From Trichomonas tenax (Eukaryota; Parabasalia; Trichomonadida; Trichomonadidae), in contig JALKBU010000527.1 in the NCBI GenBank assembly GCA_023091735.1, forward strand, positions 1 to 35,316: DNA of 35,316 bases, in the 5' to 3' direction. Positions 7,418-17,240 of the stretch are shown piece after piece (within the stretch, counting starts at the first letter, position 1; each line of letters opens with the position of its first letter). Below the pieces are notes generated by a model. The model was given only the letters and a program-made list of their open reading frames with translations. It was not told where the DNA came from and made no database searches. Position numbers and translations under genes: made by a program.

Positions 7418-10400
7418 ATGTCGGATGAGGAAGACTCTTCATCTACGTCTATCCACAGCATAGAATCCGAAAGTAGCACTACAGAGTCACAGCCCAGTGC
7501 AAAGCCTAAGGGTGTGGCGTCCGATGCCGACCCTAAAATCAAACAAATCGTTCCTTTAACGCAAGCGAATGTCTTCATGACTTTTCACGCGAATATTACG
7601 ATAGACAAGAAAACTATTAAAAAAGGAGCTGTGGCGCTCTCAGAGCACCTCATAGTCTTCGCGAAATCCGGTTGGGGAGGCAAATGTACCGTAATTGAAC
7701 AACAACATCTCTTTAACCTCCGAAATATCAACGTAGCGAGCAAATTCCAAATCGAGTTAAAATTCGGTACTGAACTAAGAGTTATTGATTCCGAAAACGG
7801 TGATGATATCTTAAGATTTTCCCGACTATTAATCCGCAATTACATAATTATTACGAGATTATGGCCAACAAGTTTAACGGCTAAGTTCAACGCCAAGAAT
7901 ATGGCTGATTTCCCACGCTATTCCCCACATATCTCGCTTTCTCAGCAATTTCAATTAACATATAACGCTTACTGCGCTTATTTCAATGTCGATTATTACC
8001 ATGATCTTCCAAACTTCTTCCACAAGCTCATTAAGGAAGGAAATGCGATTGCAGACTTCTCAATGCTTCCGTTATCAGCAATCGACACTAACTTTGAAGA
8101 TCCGTGCTCTCTGAGGTCGGCCATTGCAACAATGATGTTTTGTCCCTTCATTTACGGTTATTTAATCAGAGATGTTTCGAGACCTGATTTCTTGAAGTGC
8201 ATCGCTCCAATGGTTGCTGTTAACAAGAAGATTAAAATCCTTCAGTGCTCCGGATGCTCTATTCGTGATGGCATCATTCCATTCGTTAAGGCGATGATTT
8301 CGAACAAAGAACTTGATATTCTTTTCTACGATCTCTCAAACAACCCAATCGAAGGCATGTCCAAACTTGCTTTCGGCTTCAGCACGGTTAGAAACAAAAT
8401 CCTTTACATCAACCTTAATAATACAGGAATGCAACAGAATGATGTTTTAACACTCATGAAGGCATTCAACAGCAATCCACGTCTCATGACTGTGAGATAT
8501 TTGTATCTCAGAGGTGCTCCAATGAATCAGGCCGCCATCAAATTGTTCGTGGACTTCCTTAAGCTCGCTGCAAAGAACAACAAGAGCTCTCTCTGCCACC
8601 TTGACATCGGCACCATTATGGCTGATACAGATATTTTCTTCCAAGTTCTCAGAAAGAACCCACAGCCAATTCAGTATCTCTCTGTTGCAGGATCAGCCTT
8701 CGACAAACGCGCAAGGACCGCTCTCGTCAAGTACTTGGAGACATGCACTTTCTTGGAGGAGCTCGACATCAGCAGGATCCCATTCACCGTTCCTCAACTC
8801 ATCGAGTTCTTTGATGCAATCAACAAGAACGATCTCATCGAAAAGATCAAGCTCAACCTCTCAAACAACTCAGAAATCATAAAGAAGTTCAAAGTATTCG
8901 CAGAGTACTTCAAAGGCAAGAAGAAAGGTGAGAAGATTTCCGGATTATGTCTCAACAACTGCGGAATCAACACAAAGATTCTTTTGCAGCACAAGTATTT
9001 CTTCAATTCATTCTCGCAACTTTCGTATCTTGATTTCGGCAGCAACTTCCACAAGAGCGATAAGTTCTTGAGTGACGCCCTCGAGATTATCTTCGGCATC
9101 TCATCTCTCGAGCGCTTGATCCTCAAGGGTTCCAAGAGCCACTACCTCGGCGAGAAAGGCATGCAAACCATCTACGATAAGATGAAGCGCAACAAGAAGA
9201 TCATCGAACTAGACATTTCCGATAACCAGATCGGCAACGCTGGCATTGACTTAATTGCAGATCTCTTAGAGAGGAACGAAACGATCAGGATGCTCAACAT
9301 CGATGGCAGCAATCCATCAGACTTGGTTTCAATCACGCAGGTCTTCTCAATCGTTGCAGCACATCCATCTCTTTATCAGTTCAAGTGGCCTTACAACGAC
9401 GTCTACAAGTTCATTCAGGACCAGGGCGGTGAAGAGAAGCCGATGATGCTTGAGCAGCTCTCAGAGAACCAGCGTCGCGCAGGTGATAAGATGAGAGAAA
9501 ACCTCCTCAAGGCCGGATTCCACAGTGAGCTAGGCCTTCTCGAGATCAAAGAAATCAACGAAATTCTCGATGAAACCGCACTCAGATTCCACGAATACGT
9601 TTCATCGCAGCAGATCGGCAGACATTCAGAAATCTCAACAATGTTCGGCTGCTACTATCCGCACATTCCTCTCAACCAGAAGTGGCCAGGAGAAAAGATC
9701 ACGTTCGAGAAGCAACCGGATGTTTACGAAGCAGAAGCCGATAACAAAGGTTATGAGATCGAAGTCGACATGACGAAATCCGCTCAGATCGACGCCTTAA
9801 AGACAAGGAGACCAGATAAGGCGCAAGAAATCAAAAAGCTCATCACGCGCATCCAGACAAGCCAGGGAATTGTCACCCCGAAGTCTCAGGAGATTAAGAC
9901 TGAGGAAAAAAGTAAGAAGGATGAGCATGCTTCTGACGCACCGAAGCCAGAAGAGAACAAGAAAGACAAGCAAAAGAAGAAGAAGGATGAATCCAGCGAT
10001 TCTTACAGAACAGAGTCAACATCATCTTCAACAAGTTCCAACATCTCCTCTCCTCCACCTGAAAACGAAGATGCTCACAAGTTTGTTAAGCCTGCTCCTT
10101 CCCCGGCAATTCAGACTGTCCGCAATGATGAAGTTCTACCTCCAATGGAATTATTAATCCTTCCTCCTGCCGAGTCAATATTCGTTCCACCTCCAATGCC
10201 TGAGCAGAACGCTGCACCCGCAATGCAGGAGAGTTCATTCGTTCCACCGCCACTTCCTCCAGCGCCTGCCATGCGGCCCGCTGCAAGCATCGACTCACTC
10301 TCAATTCCTAATGGTCAGCAACAGGGACAAACACCAAATATCAATCCACCAGCCACGCTTGTCACTGGCATTCCACCAGGGCAACCACTTCCTGTTTTCG

Positions 10401-10765
10401 TTCCTCCTTCAAGAAATCCGCCAACAAACGGCCTTGGCACAACGATTCCAGGACTTCCTCCTCCACCAGCAGCTGGAGGAATGCCTCCACCTCTCCAACC
10501 AGCAGGCGGCGGTCTCCCACAGACATCTGGAATTTCCACGCGCACACCTGGCTCACTTCCATCACTCCCACCACCTCTTTCGGCTGGCGGTCTTCCACCT
10601 CCGCTCCCACCTACTCCTGGAGGCTTGCCGGCGCTTCCATCCCTTCCCCCACCACCGGGAGGAGATCCACCGCCCCCACTTGCGCAGTTCTCCTCTGGCA
10701 ATCTCCCGCCACCAAACGGAGCTCTCTATAGTATCCCACAATACAACAATCAACAGAACTCATAA
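7418..10765 (+). CDS. CARMIL: CARMIL-like leucine-rich-repeat actin regulator
   Basis: The protein has 1,115 residues with the CARMIL family architecture. An acidic/Ser-rich N-terminus leads into a PH-like domain (about 40-150). A long LRR array (about 270-650) follows, with repeats such as LFYDLSNNPIEG, YINLNNTGMQ and ELDISDNQIGNAG. Then come a helical dimerisation-type region (about 660-780) and a charged linker. The C-terminus (about 885-1115) is very proline-rich, with many PPPLPP and LPPPP runs. In other eukaryotes CARMIL proteins bind and inhibit capping protein at actin barbed ends and link to class I myosins. A basic TRRPDK patch at residues 796-801 lies where a capping-protein-interaction motif would be expected, but it fits that consensus only loosely. 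The proline tail could bind profilin or SH3 domains. Codon use is richer in GC than the spacers. The capping protein alpha subunit is encoded in this same window. Confidence 0.85.
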   Translation: MSDEEDSSSTSIHSIESESSTTESQPSAKPKGVASDADPKIKQIVPLTQANVFMTFHANITIDKKTIKKGAVALSEHLIVFAKSGWGGKCTVIEQQHLFNLRNINVASKFQIELKFGTELRVIDSENGDDILRFSRLLIRNYIIITRLWPTSLTAKFNAKNMADFPRYSPHISLSQQFQLTYNAYCAYFNVDYYHDLPNFFHKLIKEGNAIADFSMLPLSAIDTNFEDPCSLRSAIATMMFCPFIYGYLIRDVSRPDFLKCIAPMVAVNKKIKILQCSGCSIRDGIIPFVKAMISNKELDILFYDLSNNPIEGMSKLAFGFSTVRNKILYINLNNTGMQQNDVLTLMKAFNSNPRLMTVRYLYLRGAPMNQAAIKLFVDFLKLAAKNNKSSLCHLDIGTIMADTDIFFQVLRKNPQPIQYLSVAGSAFDKRARTALVKYLETCTFLEELDISRIPFTVPQLIEFFDAINKNDLIEKIKLNLSNNSEIIKKFKVFAEYFKGKKKGEKISGLCLNNCGINTKILLQHKYFFNSFSQLSYLDFGSNFHKSDKFLSDALEIIFGISSLERLILKGSKSHYLGEKGMQTIYDKMKRNKKIIELDISDNQIGNAGIDLIADLLERNETIRMLNIDGSNPSDLVSITQVFSIVAAHPSLYQFKWPYNDVYKFIQDQGGEEKPMMLEQLSENQRRAGDKMRENLLKAGFHSELGLLEIKEINEILDETALRFHEYVSSQQIGRHSEISTMFGCYYPHIPLNQKWPGEKITFEKQPDVYEAEADNKGYEIEVDMTKSAQIDALKTRRPDKAQEIKKLITRIQTSQGIVTPKSQEIKTEEKSKKDEHASDAPKPEENKKDKQKKKKDESSDSYRTESTSSSTSSNISSPPPENEDAHKFVKPAPSPAIQTVRNDEVLPPMELLILPPAESIFVPPPMPEQNAAPAMQESSFVPPPLPPAPAMRPAASIDSLSIPNGQQQGQTPNINPPATLVTGIPPGQPLPVFVPPSRNPPTNGLGTTIPGLPPPPAAGGMPPPLQPAGGGLPQTSGISTRTPGSLPSLPPPLSAGGLPPPLPPTPGGLPALPSLPPPPGGDPPPPLAQFSSGNLPPPNGALYSIPQYNNQQNS

Positions 10766-10886
10766 TATCATCATTGTTATATTTTATTATCTAAATGTTA
10801 TAATTTCCGTTCACCGAATATCAAAATTGTTATCTGTTATAAGAAAAAAAATACACTCATAATTTAATAAAATAAATATCGATGAA

Positions 10887-13199
10887 TTATCCTCTGTTAG
10901 TTCTGATATTACGAATAGCAACAGCAGCGGCCATTTGGAGTTCTCTATCGGTGCTTGAAACCATCATAAGCAAGTACTCAACGACGCCCGCGTTACTCAA
11001 CTTCTTTGAGTTCTGCGCGTCCTTGCTCAGTGCCTTGAGTGCCTTCGCAGTGGCAGCGTGGACTTCTGGGTTGTTCGATGGCGGCTGGAGATAGGAGACA
11101 AGCGGATCAACAGCTCCTTCTTGTCCGAAGTGCCTTCTGTTGTCTCCGTAAGCAGCAGCAACGCCAATAGCATCAGCGAGTGGTGTTCTGACTGAATCCT
11201 TCGTCGTCGAGAGAAGGCGAGAGAGCAACTCAACGAGGCCTAAGTCTGTCATGAAAGCGAGGTTCTCTGTGTCGCGCGCAACCTCTGTGATTGCCATGCA
11301 AGCGCTCTCCTGGACGTCAGGATCATCGCTCTTGAGCAAGCCAACGAGCAAATCAAGGCCGTCAACAAATGTTCTGACGATCGTTGGCGAATCCGGGGAC
11401 TTGAGGAATGGAACGAGGGCTCTCGTTGCTGCAGCTTGGACTGCCGAATAGGGGGACTTCATCAATGACCATAATGTTCTAACACCGTTGAGATGCATCA
11501 ACATCTGAAGATTTGATTTTTGGTTGCAGCATGTTCCAATTGCGCGTGCAGCGTAGACTACATAATCGGGATCTGTTGATGACAAATACTTGAGCAAATC
11601 TGGAACTATGTTCTGCTTCTGTGTCCATTCCAAGCACGTCTTGTTGAGCGTTAAAACGCCGAGAGCCTTCAGCACTCCTTGGATGATTTTAGGACTGTCT
11701 GACTTCCACAGCCTCTGGAGCTTCGCGTGGATTGCTGGAATGAAAGCGTCTCTGATGTTTGGAATCTCACCGAGAGTGACGACGCAGTTGAGACCTGACA
11801 AAATGACGTTTTCAATTTTGCTGTCCAACATCGCCATGAGATTGTTTGGTCCGTCCTGTGTCTTCGAGCAGAACAGCTTCTGGAGCTCTTCATCCAACGG
11901 GTAGCAAGTCAGCGCCATGGCTGACCATGAAATGCACTCATCGTCCGTTGATCTGAGGCCCTGGCAGAAGAATTTGATGTGGTATGGCTTCAATGGCTCG
12001 AAAATCTTCGGTCCGTACTTAGGAAGTGAGCAAAGCAGGCGCGTGATGTTCGTCATCTGTGTGTCGTTCGCATTGCATGGGTTTGTGTACCTCTCGAGTT
12101 CGATCATCAAGTGAGAATCGATCATTGCTTTTGTGGCGTCAGCGCTTCTGTTTACGGCCCAAAGCGTGTAGCAGACATCGGCCACTAAGTCGCTCTGCTT
12201 AATGAAAACGATCAATTGCTCAATGCCGCCGACCTGGATGAAAAAGTTTCTAAAAGCTGTGTTATGGCAGCAGTTCGCGATTGTAGTGAGAAGGTCTGGC
12301 ATAAGCTGCATTTCTTCACGTCTAAGTAAGTCAAAGAGCAAATTAACGAAATCTTGATTTGCAAGATGACGGCGAATGAGTGCATTTAACGAGATCATTG
12401 AAAAGATCTTCAAAACGTAAATCTGTTGAGTTGTCCTTGTGTCGCCGTAATTGTGTGTTTGTTTGAAGCGTAAAATATCGCGAAGTGCTGGAATCGAACC
12501 AGTGGAGTAAATAGCGCGTTGGCCTGATGCTTCCCTGAAAACTGGGTTCTCAGACAACTCTTTCAAGTCATTATTTGTTGGATCTGAAGTTTCTGGGTTT
12601 CCGAGTGCTTTCAGCTTCGCGTGGAGGCTCCAATATTCACCTTCTGTCGACGAAGGCTTGTTGAATGGTACAATTTTATCATCATCTTCCGGCTGATTTT
12701 CTTCGCTTTGATCTTCGCCCGTAGCGGTCTCTGGCTGCCTCAAAACGAGCACAGGCTGAGGCAGAGAGATGAGATCATTCTTAATGATCTCTCTGTTTAT
12801 CATTGGGTGATCGCTATCTGATATATCACCTTTCTTTTTCGCTTCGTACATATCATCGAAGTGTTTAGAGATATCTCTCAAGACATCTGCGATCGTCTTC
12901 ATCTCTGGGCCGTCTTCCTCGTAGCTGAGTTCTTCTGTAGCGCCTTTTTTGTCGATTGAATAACCTTTGATTTTCAAACACTTTCCATTTCGTTTGCATA
13001 ATATGATAATGATGCCTACGTCGTGTGTTGACACGATTACGTTGCCGTAATCGCCTTCTGCTTCTCTCCATGGGGGACAATGCGCTCCTGTTGGTGAAAT
13101 ATAAGAGCTTTCCCACTTAATCCACTTGAGAGGGTGCCTCTGGGCGTTGCCACCTGCCAATTTCTTCAAGTCTTCTACCTCGTTATCGAATTTATCCAT
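10887..13199 (-). CDS. ODAD2: Armadillo-repeat protein resembling outer dynein arm docking factor ARMC4/ODAD2
   Basis: The protein has 770 residues. The N-terminal region of about 190 residues includes WIKWESSYISPTGAH and a beta-rich stretch, then an acidic linker. From about residue 190 to the end it is built of armadillo repeats (for example TGSIPALRDILRFKQ, NAGVVEYLLMMVSSTDRELQ). The last repeat, with ATAKALKALSKDAQNSKKL, a STDRELQ-type motif and then AAVAIRNIR, closely recalls the C-terminus of ARMC4/ODAD2. That protein helps anchor outer dynein arms on axonemal doublets in ciliated eukaryotes, and trichomonads are multiflagellated, so the role is plausible. Vertebrate ARMC4 is longer (about 1,040 residues). 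Other ARM proteins such as ARMC3 remain possible. The gene converges on the CARMIL-like gene with only about 120 bases between stops. Confidence 0.7.
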   Translation of the reverse strand: MDKFDNEVEDLKKLAGGNAQRHPLKWIKWESSYISPTGAHCPPWREAEGDYGNVIVSTHDVGIIIILCKRNGKCLKIKGYSIDKKGATEELSYEEDGPEMKTIADVLRDISKHFDDMYEAKKKGDISDSDHPMINREIIKNDLISLPQPVLVLRQPETATGEDQSEENQPEDDDKIVPFNKPSSTEGEYWSLHAKLKALGNPETSDPTNNDLKELSENPVFREASGQRAIYSTGSIPALRDILRFKQTHNYGDTRTTQQIYVLKIFSMISLNALIRRHLANQDFVNLLFDLLRREEMQLMPDLLTTIANCCHNTAFRNFFIQVGGIEQLIVFIKQSDLVADVCYTLWAVNRSADATKAMIDSHLMIELERYTNPCNANDTQMTNITRLLCSLPKYGPKIFEPLKPYHIKFFCQGLRSTDDECISWSAMALTCYPLDEELQKLFCSKTQDGPNNLMAMLDSKIENVILSGLNCVVTLGEIPNIRDAFIPAIHAKLQRLWKSDSPKIIQGVLKALGVLTLNKTCLEWTQKQNIVPDLLKYLSSTDPDYVVYAARAIGTCCNQKSNLQMLMHLNGVRTLWSLMKSPYSAVQAAATRALVPFLKSPDSPTIVRTFVDGLDLLVGLLKSDDPDVQESACMAITEVARDTENLAFMTDLGLVELLSRLLSTTKDSVRTPLADAIGVAAAYGDNRRHFGQEGAVDPLVSYLQPPSNNPEVHAATAKALKALSKDAQNSKKLSNAGVVEYLLMMVSSTDRELQMAAAVAIRNIRTNRG

Positions 13200-13747
13200 G
13201 AATTATCAACAAAATTAATTTTTGTACGTTTAATTTTGTTTAAAATTATTTATAATCAAATCAATTTTTCGTAGTTTTGATTGCATTTTTAGAATTTCTT
13301 TAAATTTCTAATGAAAAATAACAAAACAAAATCGATGAATCTATTTCAATATACATTTAAAATATTATTACAATGAAATCAAATAATTTTTACAAAAAAA
13401 TCATCAATCTTTTCATTTTTATCATAATTTTTAGCATTAAAATATTTTACATTCATTAGTTATAATTGAATCTATAATAATTTCAAAAATTCATTTAATA
13501 TCTCGAAATCGAAAGCGAAAACTAAGTAATTCTAGGTGACAGAATATCATTAAAATTCATAAAGAATTGAGTAATCTGAGAGATTTGAGTTGATTTTAGA
13601 TTTTGATATTTTTAGCGATTATTTTGGATTTGAGCACAATTTTTGGTGAAAATAAGCTAAGCGATTGGAGCAAAGATCAAATATGAAGAGAAAAAGAGAG
13701 GATTTTTGGAGCGCTACGATAATAACGGTTGTGGTCGCCCTTTTGTC
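13200..13747. other. Divergent spacer between the ARM-repeat gene and eL30, with an in-frame open stretch
   Basis: Very AT-rich. From 13661 the eL30 frame is open without an ATG. From 13706 the codons (GAG CGC TAC GAT AAT AAC ...) look as GC-rich as real coding sequence, just before the eL30 ATG. A competing frame has an ATG at 13683. No clear trichomonad intron ending (ACTAACACACAG) is seen upstream. Confidence 0.4.
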
Positions 13748-14086
13748 ATGGGACGTAAGAAATTATCCCGCGCACGCGAGTCAATCATTAGCTCTCTCTC
13801 CCTCGTCACAAAGTCCGGCAAGTACCAGCTCGGTATTGATAAGACTCTCCAGTCCCTCCGCAATGGTGAGGCTAAGCTTGTTATCTTCGCTTCTAACATC
13901 GCTCCAGCTCACCGCTCCCTCATTGAGTATTATGCTATGCTTTCTGGCTGCGACATCCTCCCATTTGAAGGCGACAATGTTGATCTCGGAACTGCATGTG
14001 GTAAGTACTTCCGCTCATCTGTCATCTCCATCATTGATGCAGGTGAGTCCGAAATCCTCAAGATGATCAAGCAAAAGGAAGAATAA
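13748..14086 (+). CDS. RPL30: 60S ribosomal protein eL30
   Basis: The protein has 112 residues and aligns with eL30 along its whole length. ARESIISSLSLVTKSGKYQL at the start, the AKLVIFASN segment, SLIEYYAMLSG, and the near-invariant DLGTACGKYFR signature followed by SIIDAGESEI are all visible. eL30 is a component of the large ribosomal subunit and binds kink-turn RNA. I chose the ATG at 13748 because it gives the expected family length (about 110). An in-frame upstream extension without an ATG adds residues such as ERYDNNGCGRPFV that are not part of eL30 elsewhere. Confidence 0.93.
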   Translation: MGRKKLSRARESIISSLSLVTKSGKYQLGIDKTLQSLRNGEAKLVIFASNIAPAHRSLIEYYAMLSGCDILPFEGDNVDLGTACGKYFRSSVISIIDAGESEILKMIKQKEE

Positions 14087-14721
14087 ATTACATAGCAAGT
14101 CTACATTTCTTTTTACATATTTTAAATTTTTATATCAAACCACGCTAGATCTAGAAAATTCATCTCTATCAATAGATCCATTTCCTTTCTGCAGCATTTA
14201 ATTCACAATCGTTCGATCAAAATTCAAAAATTCGATATTTTTTTCTCACTCAAACTCATCAAACACAAAAATACCTTTATCCTAAGATTCTGTTCCTTCT
14301 ATAAAATGTAACATCATTCCCATATTACATAATCTTAACATAAATCTATATTTTTGAAATTTTTTTCGTCAAAACTAAACTTATCTTTACCAATGGATGG
14401 CATAGGATTCACTGAATCTTATATCAATCCAATAATGCTTAATATCTATAATATTTTGAATTTTGATTTATCAATCATTAAATCGAATCTTTGCCCTTGC
14501 AAATTGATAGATTAGGATATGATAGATAATATTTTATGTGTTAGCACACTTTTGTTTAAGACAAGATATTATTGAATATATCTCAGCATTTTATTAAAAT
14601 TGAGCCTTGGTTTTGTAATATGTTAATATATGACATCAGTAGAGTATATTATCATGTTAATTTTTGCTAAAAATATACTTCTAAGTTGTTTTTGCTTTCT
14701 ATAAAGAAAAGTCACAAAAAA
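14087..14721. other. AT-rich spacer between eL30 and SHQ1
   Basis: No gene or RNA is recognised in 635 bases. The only notable site is the AAAAGTCAC box at 14707-14715, just before the SHQ1 ATG. Confidence 0.45.
14707..14715 (+). promoter_or_regulatory. AAAAGTCAC box at the SHQ1 start
   Basis: AAAAGTCAC followed by an A-run leads directly into the ATG at 14722. It is a one-base variant of the AAAAGTGAC box seen before the MED8-like gene, at the same distance from the start. Confidence 0.45.
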
Positions 14722-16032
14722 ATGCCTTTGACACCTGATTTTTGGATCACACAGGACCACGATTTCCTCCATTTCACGATCAAGTGCCCGAACGTTCGTG
14801 CCAAGGACATGGACTTGTTCGTCGCTGACACGGAGTTCAACTTTAACGCAGAGCCTTATATGCTTGTCCTTCATTTTCAGCATTCTATGCGTGATGGCGA
14901 AGGATGCACTGCGTCGTACGATGTGGACACCGGAATGTTCACCGCAACAATAAGAAAAGCAAATCCTGGCGAAGATTTTCCTGAAATATTATTATTAACG
15001 AAATTAAAAGCACCAGCGAAACCACAAAAGCAATTATTCGAAGTTATAAGCAGAGATACAGCATTAGAATGGACAGAAGACACTCCGGATATATCGCATT
15101 ATGGATTCAACTTTTGGGCAATAGATTTCTTCGAAAACATGGAAGAAATCATCCCATATGTTGCCGAAATACCTGATCCAGACCACACAATTCTTCCAGC
15201 ACGCAGAAAACAACGTATCGAAAAAGAAGAAGAAGAATACGATCCAGATCGTGTTATAGTCGATTATTTGAATCCATTCGAAATTGCACCTGAGGAACTC
15301 AAAATATTCTACACAGATTTCACTCCAGATGAGCGCAAGAAGCTTTTAGACATCAAAAGAGTTGAATTTTTGATGTCGAGGGATGTTGCACGCTCATCTT
15401 TCTATTCCATCGCTGAAGTGTGTTATTCATCTGTCATGGATGTTATCTGCTTCGGCGCCGATGGTTCTTGCGAATCAAATTGGACAATCGCAAAGCTTTC
15501 GCCAACACTTTCATGGTTCGATTCTTTTGAAGATCCACGCGAGATGATCATTGCGACAATACGCAGGACTATGGCGTATTGCGTCACAAGGAGCTACTCT
15601 GTCGCTGAGAGGTGCTGGAAGGAGACAGCGAGACTCATTAAGAGCGGAAGAACAGGAATAATCAAAGCTTTGATTCGTGCAAAAGCTGCTTTAGAAAAAG
15701 CAGAGCACAGATGGAGAGTCAACAAATTATACATCGACCCAATGATATCATGGATCCAAGAGCTCAAAGAAGAGGAGTTCCAGCAGTTTGCTAAAGAAGT
15801 TTGCGATCAGGTCAACAATTTCCCGACAAAGGATGAAGTTTGCTATGATTGGTGTATTGATCTTCTCGAGAAATACGCAATCAAGATGCGTGACTCAGGA
15901 GAGATCAAGCCGCTCCAGGAGGTCAGAGATTTGGACCAAATCGCTGCAGAAGCGCCAGAAGTTTATGAAGAAGAAGAAGATTTCGATCATAACTACGAAC
16001 CAGTAGATATATATGAAGACAATGTTCAGTAA
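14722..16032 (+). CDS. SHQ1: H/ACA snoRNP assembly factor SHQ1
   Basis: The protein has 436 residues. The N-terminal CS (p23-like) domain (residues 1-95) has the typical SHQ1 opening TPDFWITQDHDFLHFTIKCP, the FNAEPYML strand and YDVDTGMFTATIRKANPGEDF. The helical SHQ1-specific domain spans about 190-390. Its visible segments include CWKETARLIKSGRTGIIKAL, and the family core follows DPREMIIATIRR. SHQ1 acts in the nucleus/cytoplasm as a chaperone for dyskerin (Cbf5) before it joins H/ACA RNPs, so this gene implies pseudouridylation guide RNPs in the organism. It is shorter than human SHQ1 (577) because it lacks most of the acidic C-terminal tail, ending instead with a short Glu-rich stretch. 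The upstream in-frame TTG at 14686 was rejected in favour of the ATG that follows the promoter box. Confidence 0.9.
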   Translation: MPLTPDFWITQDHDFLHFTIKCPNVRAKDMDLFVADTEFNFNAEPYMLVLHFQHSMRDGEGCTASYDVDTGMFTATIRKANPGEDFPEILLLTKLKAPAKPQKQLFEVISRDTALEWTEDTPDISHYGFNFWAIDFFENMEEIIPYVAEIPDPDHTILPARRKQRIEKEEEEYDPDRVIVDYLNPFEIAPEELKIFYTDFTPDERKKLLDIKRVEFLMSRDVARSSFYSIAEVCYSSVMDVICFGADGSCESNWTIAKLSPTLSWFDSFEDPREMIIATIRRTMAYCVTRSYSVAERCWKETARLIKSGRTGIIKALIRAKAALEKAEHRWRVNKLYIDPMISWIQELKEEEFQQFAKEVCDQVNNFPTKDEVCYDWCIDLLEKYAIKMRDSGEIKPLQEVRDLDQIAAEAPEVYEEEEDFDHNYEPVDIYEDNVQ

Positions 16033-16299
16033 ATAGAGAATGTTTATGTTTTTATCATAAAATCTTTCATAATTTCCAAATATTTTGTTCAAATTTTAAT
16101 ATTCTAATAAATTTCAAATTTAGTTAATAGAATAATGAAAACGGCTTGAGTTAGTGATATAAATGGAAGGAAATTGGATGAAAAGGAAAATTGATTATTT
16201 TTCTTGAAAGTTGGATTTGGGCTAAAATTTAGAGATGACATTATATACAGATGTTATATCATTAAAATCAAAGAAAAATAATTTTCTTTTTTTTTTTTG

Positions 16300-17013
16300 A
16301 TGACTTTGAACGAAGGTAATCGACTAAAATGCGTCGAAATTATCGACAATTTACTGACTCATCCGATCGCAGAGATATTCGCATACCCAATAGACCCAGA
16401 AAAAGACGGTGTTCCTGATTATTTCGACATAATTAAAAAGCCAATGGATTTTTCGACCATTAAAAAGAACTTAAAAGAAGGAATTTACACAAACTTCATC
16501 GACTTCAAGAAAGATGTCGAACAAATTTGGGAAAATGCAAAGCTTTATAACGGAATTCCGTCACTTCCTGCAATGATGGCCGATGAATTGACCAGAGTAT
16601 TCAAAAAGCTCATCAGACCGATAGAAGTGCTGAACAGAGACGAATGGGTCGCTCAATATACAAAATCACAGGCTCATTTTTACAAATTATTCAGAGCCCA
16701 GCCAAAACAGCTTGAACAGTTCAATTTATCACCAGATACTGAAATACTCGTTCCTGAAAGGCGACTTGCAAGATCTTTCCTTCAAGTTGAAGATACAAAA
16801 TTATTCCAAGAAGTTTTCAGGTTCATTGATGATCCTGCGCACTTATCTAAGCTCAAAGAAATCATTACAGAAAATGAACCTTCAGTAGATCCAACCGAAG
16901 AAGAATTGCATATCAATCTTTCGGCATTATCTCAGAAGACGTTAAAGGCTTTGAGAACATTCGCAATAGAACTTAAGGACATTCAGCAAAGACAACCAAT
17001 ACTCGAATTATAA
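16300..17013 (+). CDS. Minimal BET-family protein: one bromodomain plus ET-like domain
   Basis: The protein has 237 residues. The bromodomain occupies about 5-105, with FAYPIDPEKDGVPDYFDIIK, KPMDFSTIKKNL and the WENAKLYNG loop; N84 of YNG is the acetyl-lysine-binding asparagine. The C-terminal part (about 165-232) resembles the extraterminal (NET) domain: a helix ending KEIITENEPS, an acidic EEELHINLSAL strand and a TLKALRTFAIEL helix. Together these define a BET-type chromatin reader. It would bind acetylated histones and recruit partners through the ET domain. Animal BET proteins have two bromodomains; single-bromodomain plus NET proteins (GTE type) are known in plants. The ATG at 16300 follows a long T-run and is the first in-frame ATG. 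Confidence 0.88.
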   Translation: MTLNEGNRLKCVEIIDNLLTHPIAEIFAYPIDPEKDGVPDYFDIIKKPMDFSTIKKNLKEGIYTNFIDFKKDVEQIWENAKLYNGIPSLPAMMADELTRVFKKLIRPIEVLNRDEWVAQYTKSQAHFYKLFRAQPKQLEQFNLSPDTEILVPERRLARSFLQVEDTKLFQEVFRFIDDPAHLSKLKEIITENEPSVDPTEEELHINLSALSQKTLKALRTFAIELKDIQQRQPILEL

Positions 17014-17240
17014 TTATATTATTTTTTTTTTATTTGTTAGTTATATCTCTTATAAAGTACATACATCAGCTCCTGTTTTTATTCCTTTTGTTCCTTTTTC
17101 TCAAATATTATTTAAAATTTTTCAAATTTTAATAAATAATATCAACATCAAATCACAGTAAACAGTTATTATATAAGCTTTAAAAACAACAAAATGTTTA
17201 ATATCAAATGCAAAAAGAATAATGATATTCAATCGATTAA

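Noticed and set aside
10086..10753. Several antisense and alternate-frame open frames rich in Gly, His or Pro over the CARMIL C-terminus
   Set aside because: They mirror the proline-codon-rich coding sequence of the real gene.
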